The notes: generated by a model not told the origin, from the letters alone. A stretch of 64,000 nt of DNA from Trichocoleus sp. FACHB-40 (GCF_014695915.1 NZ_JACJPF010000060.1:62001-126000); one strand, 5' to 3'; positions 34,124-43,330 are shown, counted from the stretch's first letter. Made by a program: numbers and translations.

Positions 34124-34321
34124 CTACTCAAATTGAGCATTTGGCTCTAAGCCCCATTGGTGCTTTAGAAGATGCTTGTATGTCGCTTCGCGCATCATCA
34201 TTTGTTCGTAGAGCTTGACCAAGAAGTGCTGAGCCTGCTCCCGGCTCATATTCTCCACCTGAGTTTCAAAAGAGCGAATACTGAATTGTTGTTCCAGAGA
34301 CAGTTGTATAGGCTGGTTCAT
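34124..34321 (-). CDS. nblA: Phycobilisome degradation protein NblA
   Basis: A protein of 65 residues from the ATG at 34321 (GGAG 6 bases upstream); the frame stays open for 16 codons upstream but these are not part of NblA. It matches NblA throughout: MNQPIQLSLEQQFSIRSFET, NMSREQAQHFLVKLYEQMM, REATYKHLLKHQWGLEP. NblA is a small helical adaptor that binds phycobilisomes and directs them to ClpC-dependent proteolysis during nitrogen or sulfur starvation. A possible promoter is TTGTCA (minus strand of 34440-34445) with a weak -10 at 34416-34421. I saw no perfect NtcA site (GTA-N8-TAC). Confidence 0.95.
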   Translation of the reverse strand: MNQPIQLSLEQQFSIRSFETQVENMSREQAQHFLVKLYEQMMMREATYKHLLKHQWGLEPNAQFE

Positions 34322-34642
34322 AGCTAACTCCAACTTTAGAGTGAGTGTGTTGTTTAGTAGATGAAGCACCGAAGTAGTAAGGCTTGACGGGGGCGAACAG
34401 GTTTTGTTTCTGCTCTTATTACGAAAGATAACAATTATTTGACAAAATGCCCATCTGTCTTCGTGTGTACTTCTGTTATACCAAAAGAATGAAAATCAGC
34501 CCGGAGACTTTAATTCCAGGGCTGATGTAGTTTTATCAAGTTGTCAAAGGCAAAATTGCTCAGTACGAACATATGACTGAGTAAATCTACTCAGTCATAT
34601 GTGCTGAGCTGTTAGCTCTAGTTATAGGTAGCTGACTAATGA
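34322..34642. promoter_or_regulatory. nblA upstream region with a perfect hairpin
   Basis: A 320-bp region. Positions 34569-34583 (ACATATGACTGAGTA) pair perfectly over 15 bp with 34588-34602 (TACTCAGTCATATGT) around a 4-base loop. The hairpin lies 41-74 bp after the PP2C stop and about 250 bp upstream of nblA. It lacks a clear T run, so it may be a terminator for the phosphatase gene or an operator-like palindrome. Confidence 0.5.
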
Positions 34643-35377
34643 CTAATCACCGCTTGAGGAGTCAAGTGCCACAATCACCACGGTGATATTGTCTCTACCC
34701 CCTTTATCTTTAGCCGCCTGAACGAGGTTCTCGGCTGCCTTTTCCAAGGAGGGCAATTTAAGGTAAGTCCCAATCAGATTATCCGAAAGTTCTTCGGTGA
34801 GTCCGTCACTACACAGCAACAGCTTGTCGTCCGCTTGCACATCCATTGGTTGGATATCAATCTGACGCAAATCCTTACGACCTAGACACTGGGACAAAAC
34901 GTGACGCCAGGGGTGCATCTTAGCTTGTTCTGGGGTCAATTCCCCTGCTTTCATCGCTCGCGCTACCCAGGTATGATCCTCAGTAATTTGCTCTAGCTTG
35001 GAGCTTCGGAGGCGATAAAGGCGAGAGTCCCCAATATGAGCTACCCAGGACTGATTTTCCCGGAAAACCACCACTACGCCCGTCGTACCCATGTCTGAGC
35101 GCTCTGGATGATCGTCTTGATCCTGAATTATGGCGTGATTCGCCTCGAAAAAGGCTTTTTCTAATAAAGCTTGAGAAGACTCACTTGAATGCCAATGCTC
35201 ATTCAAATAGGTATGAATGGCGTGAGTAGCGATTTGACTCGCCTCTTGGCCTCCTGCGTGTCCTCCCATGCCATCAGCAACGATGAAAAATCTCCCATCA
35301 GGATCGATGTGGTAATCATCCTGGTTTACGGAACGAACAAGTCCCGGATCGGAGAGGCCCGTGAAGCGACATATCAT
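34643..35377 (-). CDS. PP2C-family serine/threonine protein phosphatase
   Basis: A protein of 244 residues. Metal-binding motifs of PP2C are present: RSVNQDDYHID, FIVADGMGGHAGGQEAS, GTTGVVVVF, HIGDSRLYRL, ITEDHTW, LLLCSDGLTEEL and GRDNITVVIVAL. It is a minimal single-domain bacterial phosphatase without membrane helix, expected to need Mn2+/Mg2+ and to reverse Hanks-kinase phosphorylation. Two kinase-like genes flank it within 5 kb. It ends in a region with a strong hairpin. Confidence 0.95.
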   Translation of the reverse strand: MICRFTGLSDPGLVRSVNQDDYHIDPDGRFFIVADGMGGHAGGQEASQIATHAIHTYLNEHWHSSESSQALLEKAFFEANHAIIQDQDDHPERSDMGTTGVVVVFRENQSWVAHIGDSRLYRLRSSKLEQITEDHTWVARAMKAGELTPEQAKMHPWRHVLSQCLGRKDLRQIDIQPMDVQADDKLLLCSDGLTEELSDNLIGTYLKLPSLEKAAENLVQAAKDKGGRDNITVVIVALDSSSGD

Positions 35378-35416
35378 AAATGATCCGCTGGCATCAGCAA
35401 CTTTACTTTACAGTAA

Positions 35417-37174
35417 TCAAAACATACGATCAAATCGGTCGAGGCGCATGAGCTGGCGGATCAGGACAAACCCCAGAGCCACTGAAACCAGAATAACTGC
35501 CACCGCCAGCCCGACATGACCATTAACGAATAGGATGGTGGCTGACAGGGTGAAAGCACTGATTAGTAAAGTATAGTTGGTTAAGAGCTGAATACTGCTC
35601 ATCCGCCGCATAATCCGGTCTGATTCTATAGATCGCACCCGAATTCGCAGGTCGCCGCGCTCTAATTTTTCAATCGTATCTTCAATGCGCCGGGGCAAAC
35701 TCAAAGCTGAACTGCTGACTTGAGCTGCTTGACGCCCCAGTTCATTGAGAAAACTGTTGCGATCGCTTCCATTACTCTCTGTCATAATCTGCATTGCAAA
35801 AGGTCTTGCAACCTCCATAAAGTTAAATTCTGGGTCTAAGCCCTTTCCTACACCTTCTAAAGTAGAGAACGCTCGCATCACAAAGGTGAAAGTTGCTGGG
35901 AAGCGAAACGGTTGGTCGTAGGCAATTTCATAGAGGTCTTCGCTAATGGCAGCTACTGATTGGTTTTCAAACGGCTTATCCATGAAGTGATCCAGCATAT
36001 ACTGAACCGAGCGCCGTACTGGCCCCATATCGTCTGTTGGCGCTAAAGCCCCCAGTTCGACCAGAGATGTTACTACTCTGTCAGCATCTTTTTGGGCAAT
36101 GCCAAAAAGCGTTTCCATTAGTTGTTCGCGGATATTGGACTTGATGCGTCCCATCATCCCGAAGTCATAGAAAATCAAGGAACCTTCAGCACTTACTGCT
36201 ATATTTCCTGGGTGAGGGTCGGCGTGAAAAAACCCGTCGTTGAGGAGTTGTTGCAGGTAAGCTCTTGCGCCCATTTGAGCGAGTTCCTTCCTGTCTAGTC
36301 CAGCTGCTTCTAAGGCTTCATAGTGGCTAATTTTAATCCCTGGAATATACTCCAAAGTCACCACCCGTGGAGACGTATACCGCCAGTAAACACGTGGTAC
36401 TTTTACCCAATCATAGGCGCGAAAGTTACGACGAAATGTATCGGCGTTACTGCCTTCATTTAGGTAATCAATTTCTTCCCAGAGAATTCGGCAGCACTCT
36501 TCATAGATTCCCAACCAGTCGCGGCCCCGGCCCCACTCTGGATGATTTTGAAAGAAACGGGCAATTCCTTTGAGGATTTGCAAATCAATGTTAAACAGCT
36601 GCCGCAATGCTGGACGCTGTACTTTGACTACGACTTCTTCGCCGCTATGTAGAGTTGCTTTGTGTACTTGCCCCAGACTAGCTGCGGCGAGGGGAATTGG
36701 GTCAAAACTTTTGTAAAGCTCTGGGATTTTTTTCCCTAAATCCTTTTCAACAATCGCTACTGCTTGTTCGTAGCTAAAAGCGGGTACTTTATCTTGCAGC
36801 TTGGAAAGTTCCTCTACATATTCTGAGGGGAACAAATCGGCTCTGGTAGAGAACAGCTGCCCGACTTTAATGAAAGTCGGGCCCAAATCCAAGAAAGTTT
36901 CTCGAATCCAGATTGCTTGCGCTGTGCGTCTTTGGGCTTGTTTTGCCTCGGTGATTCCGCCGGGATAGCTCCAAGATTTGTTGTAGCGCCAGATTCTAAA
37001 CATGAGGCTTAAAACAAAGCCCCAAATGTCTATAAAGCGGCGTTGGCGGGAATAGCGATCGCTACTCCATCGGTAAGCCTGATCCGTGTGGGCTTTACCG
37101 ACAGCCCGCTGTTTACTTGTCACAACAGCCGCTTTTGCCTTGGATTTCACAGGGTCACTAGGATAGGCTGACAC
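35417..37174 (-). CDS. ABC1/AarF/UbiB-family atypical kinase
   Basis: A protein of 585 residues with a GTG start at 37174. ABC1 signatures: FLDLGPTFIKVGQLFSTRADLFP (the KxGQ motif), AAASLGQVHKATL (Ala-rich loop replacing the glycine loop), VVVKVQRP, NDGFFHADPHPGNI (catalytic loop) and FYDFGMMGRI (DFG). Two C-terminal hydrophobic helices at about residues 530-575 anchor it to membrane. Cyanobacterial and plastid members influence plastoquinone/tocopherol metabolism and stress responses; the substrate here is unknown. Confidence 0.93.
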   Translation of the reverse strand: MSAYPSDPVKSKAKAAVVTSKQRAVGKAHTDQAYRWSSDRYSRQRRFIDIWGFVLSLMFRIWRYNKSWSYPGGITEAKQAQRRTAQAIWIRETFLDLGPTFIKVGQLFSTRADLFPSEYVEELSKLQDKVPAFSYEQAVAIVEKDLGKKIPELYKSFDPIPLAAASLGQVHKATLHSGEEVVVKVQRPALRQLFNIDLQILKGIARFFQNHPEWGRGRDWLGIYEECCRILWEEIDYLNEGSNADTFRRNFRAYDWVKVPRVYWRYTSPRVVTLEYIPGIKISHYEALEAAGLDRKELAQMGARAYLQQLLNDGFFHADPHPGNIAVSAEGSLIFYDFGMMGRIKSNIREQLMETLFGIAQKDADRVVTSLVELGALAPTDDMGPVRRSVQYMLDHFMDKPFENQSVAAISEDLYEIAYDQPFRFPATFTFVMRAFSTLEGVGKGLDPEFNFMEVARPFAMQIMTESNGSDRNSFLNELGRQAAQVSSSALSLPRRIEDTIEKLERGDLRIRVRSIESDRIMRRMSSIQLLTNYTLLISAFTLSATILFVNGHVGLAVAVILVSVALGFVLIRQLMRLDRFDRMF

Positions 37175-37311
37175 TCGGATTCCTAAAAACTTGGTTTATT
37201 AAAGGTCTTGGCGCACAGAAATGGAGTTTTGAGTTTTGATTTGGATAATTAACAACCAACAAAACTGAATTTTTACTCAGAACACACAGGCGAGATGCCT
37301 GTGCTACACAT

Positions 37312-37638
37312 TCACACAGAACGGCTGCGATAGCGTTGTAACTCGGAACGGAAACGAGCAACTTCTGCTCTGAGTTCATCAATTGTCGCTTGCATATCTA
37401 CAGGCTGGCTACCCTGCGGCACAATGGTTGTAGTGGTTCGCCCCCGCATGACAGTTTCCATTTGAGCGTCCGAGCGTTCGGTGACTTTTATGGTAAATTG
37501 CCGTAGAGACTCTCGTTGTTCGGCATCAAATTTACCAATTTCCGAAAAAGCATTGGTTAGAGCGTTCTCTACCTGCTCGTTAACTGCTTCCGCCACTGCT
37601 CTGCCAACAAAAAAGGCATGAACTACAGGATTATTCAT
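37312..37638 (-). CDS. Small coiled-coil cyanobacterial protein (DUF6825-like)
   Basis: A protein of 108 residues with an ATG at 37638. It opens with NNPVVHAFFVGRAVAEAVNEQ, then a helix (ALTNAFSEIGKFDAEQRESL), a Thr-rich linker (RGRTTTTIVPQGSQP) and a C-terminal helix ELRAEVARFRSELQRYR with heptad character. No membrane segment or catalytic motif. I believe it is a family restricted to cyanobacteria and plastids; the family name is from memory. It precedes the ABC1 kinase gene by 137 bp on the same strand. Confidence 0.75.
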   Translation of the reverse strand: MNNPVVHAFFVGRAVAEAVNEQVENALTNAFSEIGKFDAEQRESLRQFTIKVTERSDAQMETVMRGRTTTTIVPQGSQPVDMQATIDELRAEVARFRSELQRYRSRSV

Positions 37639-37694
37639 GGAAAATTTTAATGTGCGTCCGCTACAAATTATAACTTGATTGCTCTCAATACTAC

Positions 37695-39110
37695 CTATAG
37701 CTGAGGTTGCAGCTCAGATGGCAGTGTCACTGGAGCAGGTGCCACTGGGATGACAATAGCAGATGGCGGTGATAGCAAGCTATTTTGAGGAGTAGGCTCA
37801 GGGATATCTGAGATCGGCCAGTCGTTGCGGGCGGGAAAGGATTGCTCGGTGTGTAGGATAGAAGAACCGGGTGATATGGCGGCATGATAGCGAATTGCCA
37901 AGCCAAACCCAGCACCAGCACAGGTAGCGATCGCAGCTGTCATTATTAACGTCTTGGGTGGGGTGAGCTTTGGCGGTTTTAAGTTTGGTAGGGCTGGGGT
38001 AATCTTTACCTTACTGAGTTTTGTAGAGAGGCGATGAATTGCCTCTTGAGGTTTAACGTTCGGTAAGGATATTTTCAGTTTGACTGGGGCGATGGGGCGC
38101 TTCGTCTTTACTGGAGTTTTTGCTTTTTTCGGGGCTGTGCTGACTTGTGTTTTGTAGGGGCGGGATTTTCCTGCCAATTTTGGGCTTAAATTCCAGTTCA
38201 CCCCTTTGGTAATATCTTGTTCTTGTTTCTGCTTCTGTGGGGCTGGGGGCTGGGGGCTGGGGGCTGGCTGAGGCAGGACGGGTATTGGGGGAATCTCTGG
38301 GATACTGCTAGAAGGCAGCAGGGCTAGCCAATTTTCTACCGTTTGGGGACGAGATTCGGCTTTCATTTCCAAGCCACTCCCAAGGGCAGCGATCGCTTTT
38401 TCGCCCAAATTTGGTTGCAACTGTCGCAAATCTGGCAGAGGAATTTTCTCTCTTAACGATGCCGGAATCGGGGGTTCACCTGTCAGCAAGCAATACAGAG
38501 TTGCCGCCAAAGCATAAATATCTGTTGCTGGAGTACGCTTTTTCTTGGGAAAATACTGTTCAATTGCGGCATAACCAGGACTCACCAAGCTGGCGTGAGT
38601 TTGGATCATTCCTGGTGTAAGCTCTCCGGCAATACCAATTACCAGCACCACATCATCAGTACCCTGACGGCGGATGATGTTTTGCGGTTTGATATCCCGG
38701 TGCAGTAAACCTGCTTTGTGGACTAAACTCAGGGCATTGCCAATTTGACGAATATAGTCTATGGCTTTTTCTTCTGGCAGCGGCTTAATATCTGTGATTT
38801 CCGCCAGAGTCTGCCCCTCGATGTACTCCATTACGATAAAAGACTGTCGGGACTCTTGAAAAAGGTCGAGAACCCTAACCAGGTGAGGATGCTTGACTTT
38901 AGCAAGGCGACGGGCGCTACTCTCAAATTGCTGCCTAAATCGCTCAAAATTGGGATGAGTCCATAGGCTCTCATTGAGGGTTTTGATGACGACCGTTTGC
39001 CCTGATTTGGCATGAGTCGCCCGGTAGGTAATCCCAAAGATACCTTGACCCAGAGGGGTGCCTAGTATATATTTGCCGTTCTTCAGGACTGCGCCAGCCG
39101 TTAAGTTCAT
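37695..39110 (-). CDS. Ser/Thr kinase-like protein lacking DFG (candidate pseudokinase), single membrane helix
   Basis: A protein of 471 residues with an ATG at 39110. The kinase domain (residues about 12-265) has glycine loop LGQGIFGITYRA, ATP lysine in TVVIKTL, and catalytic loop LLHRDIKPQNII. Where related cyanobacterial kinases read VLIDFGIAREF, this one reads VLVIGIAGEL (DNA about 38628-38650), one residue shorter and without the metal-binding Asp. The alpha-C glutamate also appears replaced (FESSARRLA against a family FxxEARRLA). A Pro/Gln linker encoded by GGGGCTG heptamers follows. Then come a Lys/Pro-rich segment, a membrane helix near residue 390 (IMTAAIATCAGAGFGLAI) and a short periplasmic tail. 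It is probably catalytically impaired, perhaps a scaffold. Confidence 0.85.
   Translation of the reverse strand: MNLTAGAVLKNGKYILGTPLGQGIFGITYRATHAKSGQTVVIKTLNESLWTHPNFERFRQQFESSARRLAKVKHPHLVRVLDLFQESRQSFIVMEYIEGQTLAEITDIKPLPEEKAIDYIRQIGNALSLVHKAGLLHRDIKPQNIIRRQGTDDVVLVIGIAGELTPGMIQTHASLVSPGYAAIEQYFPKKKRTPATDIYALAATLYCLLTGEPPIPASLREKIPLPDLRQLQPNLGEKAIAALGSGLEMKAESRPQTVENWLALLPSSSIPEIPPIPVLPQPAPSPQPPAPQKQKQEQDITKGVNWNLSPKLAGKSRPYKTQVSTAPKKAKTPVKTKRPIAPVKLKISLPNVKPQEAIHRLSTKLSKVKITPALPNLKPPKLTPPKTLIMTAAIATCAGAGFGLAIRYHAAISPGSSILHTEQSFPARNDWPISDIPEPTPQNSLLSPPSAIVIPVAPAPVTLPSELQPQL
38238..38277. repeat. In-frame heptamer array in kinase linker
   Basis: Four GGGGCTG units (minus-strand CAGCCCC) encode the LPQPAPSPQPPAPQ linker of the kinase-like protein. 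Confidence 0.7.
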
Positions 39111-39178
39111 TAAGTAATTGTTACGGTGTTCCCAACTATGCTACCGCCAAGCAAAGCGATTATATATTAAAAATTAAG

Positions 39179-39215
39179 AATTATAAGTTAAAGGAAGGAT
39201 TTTTAACTTATAATT
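39179..39215 (-). terminator. AT-rich hairpin downstream of the nucleotidyltransferase fusion gene
   Basis: AATTATAAGTTAAA (39179-39192) and TTTAACTTATAATT (39202-39215) form a perfect 14-bp stem with a 9-base loop, 49 bp after the stop codon at 39264. The stem is AT-rich, so terminator strength is uncertain. Confidence 0.45.
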
Positions 39216-39263
39216 ACGAGCTTTTAATTTTATCCGACAAATCTACCGGGTTTTGGTGTGGCT

Positions 39264-42047
39264 TTAAAGTGGATAATACTTTGCGAGGAAACTTTCGGCA
39301 TCAGCGCGATCGCGTATTTCTCCGTCAAGAGTTGCCGCTAAGAGATGATCCAGCATTTGCTTGAACTCGCGCCCCGGCTTGTAGCCCAATGCCTTCAGGT
39401 CGTTACCATTCAACGGCGGCTGTATATGAGCATATTGGGTGAGATATTGCCAAATAAGCCGCCGAATCGGACGCTGACTCTGCACAGCAATTAAAATCAA
39501 AGTTGGCAACCCGTATTGCTTCAGCACTCGCGTAATTTCGCTGGGGCGAATGCACGCTGGCAAAGATTCCGCGACATTAGCTTGATCCAGATCCATCTGT
39601 TGTAGCCGCTTGATAGTGTCATCGGGTAGCTGGAGATTTTTGGCGACTTTCGGGCGATATTCCGGCGCGAGGTGAGCAATTAAAACTTCCAGCCGCATCT
39701 GCCAATGGTCAAGGGTTTTCTCAGGATCGAAGCGACGTAGACACCGCTCTAGTAAACGCACTTGCTTCCACAACTGGTCATCTAGTTCTAGGGTAGAATG
39801 CAGGCACTTGAGCGCTTCTAGATCGCCCAGTAACTTTAAAGCCCCTTTCCAGTAGGGAGCCTGTAAGATGTATTTCAGCTCTGCCTTAAGCCGTGTTTGT
39901 AGGGCGGGTGCTTTACTATTTTCGATAAGCGATCGCTCGTAAATTCCACTGTCTAACGCATAGCGGATATAGCGTTCCGTCTGGGTTTCAAGCTGAAATC
40001 CTAGCCGCACCGCAAACCGCACCGCACGATAAATTCGGGTAGGATCTTCGATAAAACTATTGGCGTGGAGAACGCGAATTTGACGCGCTCGCAAATCCCG
40101 CAAACCGCCAAAAAAATCCAACAATTCACCTGCACGAGGTGACGTAAGTCTTACAGCTAAAGCATTGATAGTGAAATCCCGCCGATATAAGTCTTGGCGA
40201 ATCGAACTAGCCTCAACTTCCGGATTCGCCGCCGGGTAAGGATAAAACTCTGTCCGCGCCGTGGCAATATCCACCCAGAGAGAGTCTAACACTGGATCGA
40301 GGTGCCACAACAGCGCCGCAGTTTGAAATTGACCGTGGACTTCCAGACGCGCCTCAGGGTAAGTATTTTGGAGTGCCTTAGCTAGTTCCACACCAGCACC
40401 GACATCAGCGGAACGGTGGAAGCCATCAACCACCATGTCGATATCTGACAGCAACAAAGTTTCATCAGGATCGGCTAGTAATAAATCTCGCACGGCACCG
40501 CCGACAAGGTATAAATGCCAACCGCGTTTTTGGGCTTGTTCGGACGCTTTGGCGAGGAATTCCCACAGAGGAGGCGCAAGGCGATCGCGTAACTGAGTGC
40601 TGAATGATGTAGAGACGCGATATATTGCCTCTTGAGTGTTGAGTGTTTTATTGTACTCAGTCTTCAGTCCTCGTTCCTCAGTCCTACCTTGGTGCAATTG
40701 GCGCAAAACATCGGTGCGCGTGACAATTCCCACCAACTGCCCATTTTCTAAAACTGGCAAGCGTCCGACATCGTAAGTCACCATGATGGACTCAATCTCT
40801 GGCAGTGAGGTATCCGGGGTAATCGTGTTTAAATTCGTAGTCATGTAGCCTTTGACTGGTGCATGACTAAAGCCGTGATGCAGCGCCAGATCGATATCTC
40901 GCCGGGAGATAATTCCTACTAGGGGGATTGGGGATTGGGGATTGGGGATTGGGGTTTCTCCCACTCTTCCACTCTCGTGTTGAGCTTCTACCACACACAG
41001 ACCAGAATGCCCGTAACGTAATAAAATACGCTGAGCTTGCTCAATTGTGGTGTCAGGGCGAATCGTCCGGACTGGCGATGACATTAATTCTCGCGCCGTG
41101 GGTGGCTGGGGAATTTGCGCGATAAGTTCATTTACTAACCGTTCGAGAGTTGCTTGGGGATCGACTCCGCGAGTTGCCACTGATGCAGCTTGAGAATGTC
41201 CGCCACCGCCCAACGGTTGGAACAATTCATTGAGATTGGTGCCTTCAATACGCGATCGCCCAATCACAGTCAATCTTTCTTCACCAGGATCTCCTACTGG
41301 AAACGTAGCTGCCAGCAACAAAGCATCACTTTCGGTAATATCAATAAGTCGAGAGGCAATGCTTGACAATCCAGGCACAAAATCAGCAGTTTGCAGCAGC
41401 ACCCAGGAAACTTTATAGTCCTCAACAGTTGATTGCAACTTGTCCAGCGCCGAAGCGAATAATTCCTGCAATTGGGGAGACAAGCCGGGATCGACGTACT
41501 GGGCGATTACGGACAAACTTGCCCCTTGTTCCATCAACCAAGCTAATGCGATCGCATCTCTGGCTGTCGTTCCCTCATAAGTCAGCGAACCAGTATCAAC
41601 GTGAATCCCCAAAGCCATCACCGTCGCTTCTGAGGCGGAAAGCTGAATTTCTGCCTGCTTTAGCTGTTCTACAATTAAAGTCGTCGTGGCTCCTACGCGG
41701 TCGATATAGGTGCTAGTGGCGGGAATATCGCTTTCAATGTCTTGGTGATGGTCATAGACGACAACTTCCGCCAAATCTGGTAAATCGAGCCATTCGGCGG
41801 CTTTACCAATGCGATCGCGCTTTTGAGTATCCACCACTGTTATCGACCGAATCTGTTCCGGACGAACAGACCGTCTTTCGATCAACGCATACTCATCCCG
41901 ATGCAATGCCAAAAAATCCCGCACTGCTGGATGACTTCCGCCAGTCAGCACGATTTTCGCTCCCGGAGAAAGGCTCGTTAGCCCCACCGCCGCTGCCAAA
42001 GCGTCAAAATCCGCTGTTGTGTGGCACAAAATTAGGTGCATAATCAT
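39264..42047 (-). CDS. DHH-CBS-tRNA nucleotidyltransferase/poly(A) polymerase fusion
   Basis: A protein of 927 residues. The N-terminal DHH phosphoesterase domain has [16 protein letters not shown] and [13 protein letters not shown], then the DHHA1 block [11 protein letters not shown]. Two CBS domains follow ([31 protein letters not shown] to [14 protein letters not shown]). Then comes a class II nucleotidyltransferase head ([12 protein letters not shown], the DxD in [22 protein letters not shown] and [18 protein letters not shown]) and a C-terminal RNA-binding helical part. This architecture is known for A-adding enzymes of split CCA systems, such as those in cyanobacteria and Aquifex. A heptamer-derived insert ([12 protein letters not shown]) lies inside CBS1, yet the frame is intact. 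Confidence 0.92.
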   Translation of the reverse strand: MIMHLILCHTTADFDALAAAVGLTSLSPGAKIVLTGGSHPAVRDFLALHRDEYALIERRSVRPEQIRSITVVDTQKRDRIGKAAEWLDLPDLAEVVVYDHHQDIESDIPATSTYIDRVGATTTLIVEQLKQAEIQLSASEATVMALGIHVDTGSLTYEGTTARDAIALAWLMEQGASLSVIAQYVDPGLSPQLQELFASALDKLQSTVEDYKVSWVLLQTADFVPGLSSIASRLIDITESDALLLAATFPVGDPGEERLTVIGRSRIEGTNLNELFQPLGGGGHSQAASVATRGVDPQATLERLVNELIAQIPQPPTARELMSSPVRTIRPDTTIEQAQRILLRYGHSGLCVVEAQHESGRVGETPIPNPQSPIPLVGIISRRDIDLALHHGFSHAPVKGYMTTNLNTITPDTSLPEIESIMVTYDVGRLPVLENGQLVGIVTRTDVLRQLHQGRTEERGLKTEYNKTLNTQEAIYRVSTSFSTQLRDRLAPPLWEFLAKASEQAQKRGWHLYLVGGAVRDLLLADPDETLLLSDIDMVVDGFHRSADVGAGVELAKALQNTYPEARLEVHGQFQTAALLWHLDPVLDSLWVDIATARTEFYPYPAANPEVEASSIRQDLYRRDFTINALAVRLTSPRAGELLDFFGGLRDLRARQIRVLHANSFIEDPTRIYRAVRFAVRLGFQLETQTERYIRYALDSGIYERSLIENSKAPALQTRLKAELKYILQAPYWKGALKLLGDLEALKCLHSTLELDDQLWKQVRLLERCLRRFDPEKTLDHWQMRLEVLIAHLAPEYRPKVAKNLQLPDDTIKRLQQMDLDQANVAESLPACIRPSEITRVLKQYGLPTLILIAVQSQRPIRRLIWQYLTQYAHIQPPLNGNDLKALGYKPGREFKQMLDHLLAATLDGEIRDRADAESFLAKYYPL
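40921..40958. repeat. In-frame heptamer insertion in CBS domain
   Basis: Four GGGGATT units (minus strand AATCCCC) encode [12 protein letters not shown] between two strands of the first CBS domain. Same repeat as in priA and the intergenic arrays. Confidence 0.8.
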
Positions 42048-42065
42048 TACTTAATAGTTAATACT

Positions 42066-42277
42066 CAATAGTCCTTAGTCATTAGGCATTAGTCCTTAGT
42101 CCAGTGGTGTCAACTTAAGCCCTGGCGAATGGAATTCGCGGCTACAAAAACGAAGTCCGTCTGCCTTGGCTAAGGCTCTGATCAAGATTCTTATAACCCG
42201 CCTGCGCGGGTTTTGTTTGTATAGCTGCGGTTTCAACCGCCAAGCTAACATTAAGTTGACACCAATAGTCCTTAGTC
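42066..42277. repeat. Heptamer-type direct repeats flanking a MITE-like element
   Basis: The 15-mer CAATAGTCCTTAGTC occurs at 42066-42080 and again at 42263-42277, on either side of the TIR element. It is part of a (TTAGTCC)n-type array that the element appears to have split. Confidence 0.65.
42106..42263. mobile_element. MITE-like 158-bp element (copy B)
   Basis: Perfect 13-bp terminal inverted repeats, GGTGTCAACTTAA and TTAAGTTGACACC. The interior has palindromic modules GGCGAATGGAATTCGC, CCCGCCTGCGCGGG and GCGGTTTCAACCGC. It shares both end modules with copy A at 26381-26535 in inverse orientation. No coding capacity; presumably mobilised in trans. Confidence 0.75.
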
Positions 42278-42407
42278 CTTTCCCAATGACCAATACGTAT
42301 GTTTCTTTTTTGCATGAGAGCCTTTTGCATGAGAGCCTTTTTTTGATACGGTACTACTAATCGCGGTTAATTTTAGCCAGCCCGTCGCTGTCTTGGGAGA
42401 AGAAGAG

Positions 42408-42596
42408 ATGACAATTTTATTTCAGTTGGTACTAGGTGCTTTAGTTTTGTTGTCATTCATTATGGTCATTGGTGTCCCAGTCGCCTATGCCTCACCTCAG
42501 AACTGGGATCAATCGAAACGGCTTATTGTCCTCGGTTCTGGTGCCTGGATTGCGTTGGTACTTCTGACCGGGGGCCTGAGCTTTTTTGTAGTTTAA
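42408..42596 (+). CDS. psbZ: Photosystem II reaction centre protein Z
   Basis: A protein of 62 residues from ATG 42408, preceded by GGGAGAAGAAGAG; an upstream in-frame start 15 bp earlier is unlikely. Two membrane helices with the conserved loop between: [20 protein letters not shown], then [15 protein letters not shown], then [20 protein letters not shown]. PsbZ (Ycf9) stabilises the PSII-antenna interface in the thylakoid membrane. ribH lies 118 bp downstream on the same strand, an arrangement seen in other cyanobacteria, so co-transcription is likely. Confidence 0.95.
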   Translation: MTILFQLVLGALVLLSFIMVIGVPVAYASPQNWDQSKRLIVLGSGAWIALVLLTGGLSFFVV

Positions 42597-42609
42597 AAGT
42601 CACAGTTAT

Positions 42610-42690
42610 TCAGTGGTCAGTGGTCACGGAAACGTTCCAACGCTTACAGATAACTGACGAGTGACCACAGACCACAGACCACAGACCACA
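42610..42690. repeat. Inverted heptamer array between psbZ and ribH
   Basis: TCAGTGGTCAGTGGTCAC (42610-42627) can pair with GTGACCACAGACCACAGA (42661-42678) with two mismatches. The right arm continues as (GACCACA)n to about 42690, 24 bp before the ribH start, so it may act as an attenuator. Confidence 0.6.
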
Positions 42691-42714
42691 GATAAAAAGC
42701 TGATATCTAAAAAC

Positions 42715-43311
42715 ATGGCAGTTTTCGAGGGAACGTTTACTCAGACTCAATCCCTGCGGTTTGCACTCGTCATTGGTCGCTTTAACGACATGGTGACAAC
42801 CAAACTGCTAGAGGGTTGCCAAGATTGTCTGAAGCGCCACGGCATTGATGTCAATCCTGAAGGCACTCAAGTTGACTATGTTTGGGTGCCTGGTAGTTTC
42901 GAGGTGCCTCTGGTGGCTAACCAGTTGGCGCTCTCGCGCCGATACGATGCCATAATTTGCCTGGGCGCAGTCATCCGGGGTCAAACTCCCCACTTTGATT
43001 ATGTTGCCTCGGAAGTCTCTAAGGGAATCGCCGCCGCTGGGTTTCAAACTGGGGTGCCGATAATTTTTGGCATCCTGACAGTGGATACTATGCAGCAAGC
43101 CTTGGAACGGGCGGGTATCAAAAATAATAATGGCTGGAATTATGCCATGAATGCTATAGAAATGGCGAGTCTAATGCAGCATATCAAAGGCAATGTGGGG
43201 GCAGGTGCCTACGGTGACAATGCTGCTCATGTAGTGACAACTCAGGCGCTGCCATCGTCGAACCGCGCGATCGCTGAGTCAACTGTTGAACACAAATCTT
43301 CGTCCATATAG
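42715..43311 (+). CDS. ribH: 6,7-dimethyl-8-ribityllumazine synthase
   Basis: 198 residues from ATG 42715 ([20 protein letters not shown]). In-frame codons upstream are heptamer repeat sequence and not part of the enzyme. Motifs: [48 protein letters not shown] (the catalytic His in the QTPHFD segment) and [20 protein letters not shown]. It catalyses the penultimate step of riboflavin synthesis. It has a C-terminal extension of about 35 residues after the core (ending VEHKSSSI), longer than the minimal enzyme. Confidence 0.95.
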   Translation: MAVFEGTFTQTQSLRFALVIGRFNDMVTTKLLEGCQDCLKRHGIDVNPEGTQVDYVWVPGSFEVPLVANQLALSRRYDAIICLGAVIRGQTPHFDYVASEVSKGIAAAGFQTGVPIIFGILTVDTMQQALERAGIKNNNGWNYAMNAIEMASLMQHIKGNVGAGAYGDNAAHVVTTQALPSSNRAIAESTVEHKSSSI

Positions 43312-43330
43312 CGATCGCTACCAAGAAGAC

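Noticed and set aside
34322..34500. NtcA binding site upstream of nblA
   Set aside because: The best candidate is GTA-N8-GAC, one base off the GTA-N8-TAC core and without a well-placed -10; not called.
42142..42360. Several 60-codon frames on both strands
   Set aside because: They fall inside the palindromic 158-bp element and its heptamer flanks.
42661..42714. Upstream ATG giving ribH an 18-residue extension
   Set aside because: The extension translates the GACCACA repeat; the homologous N-terminus begins at the ATG at 42715.
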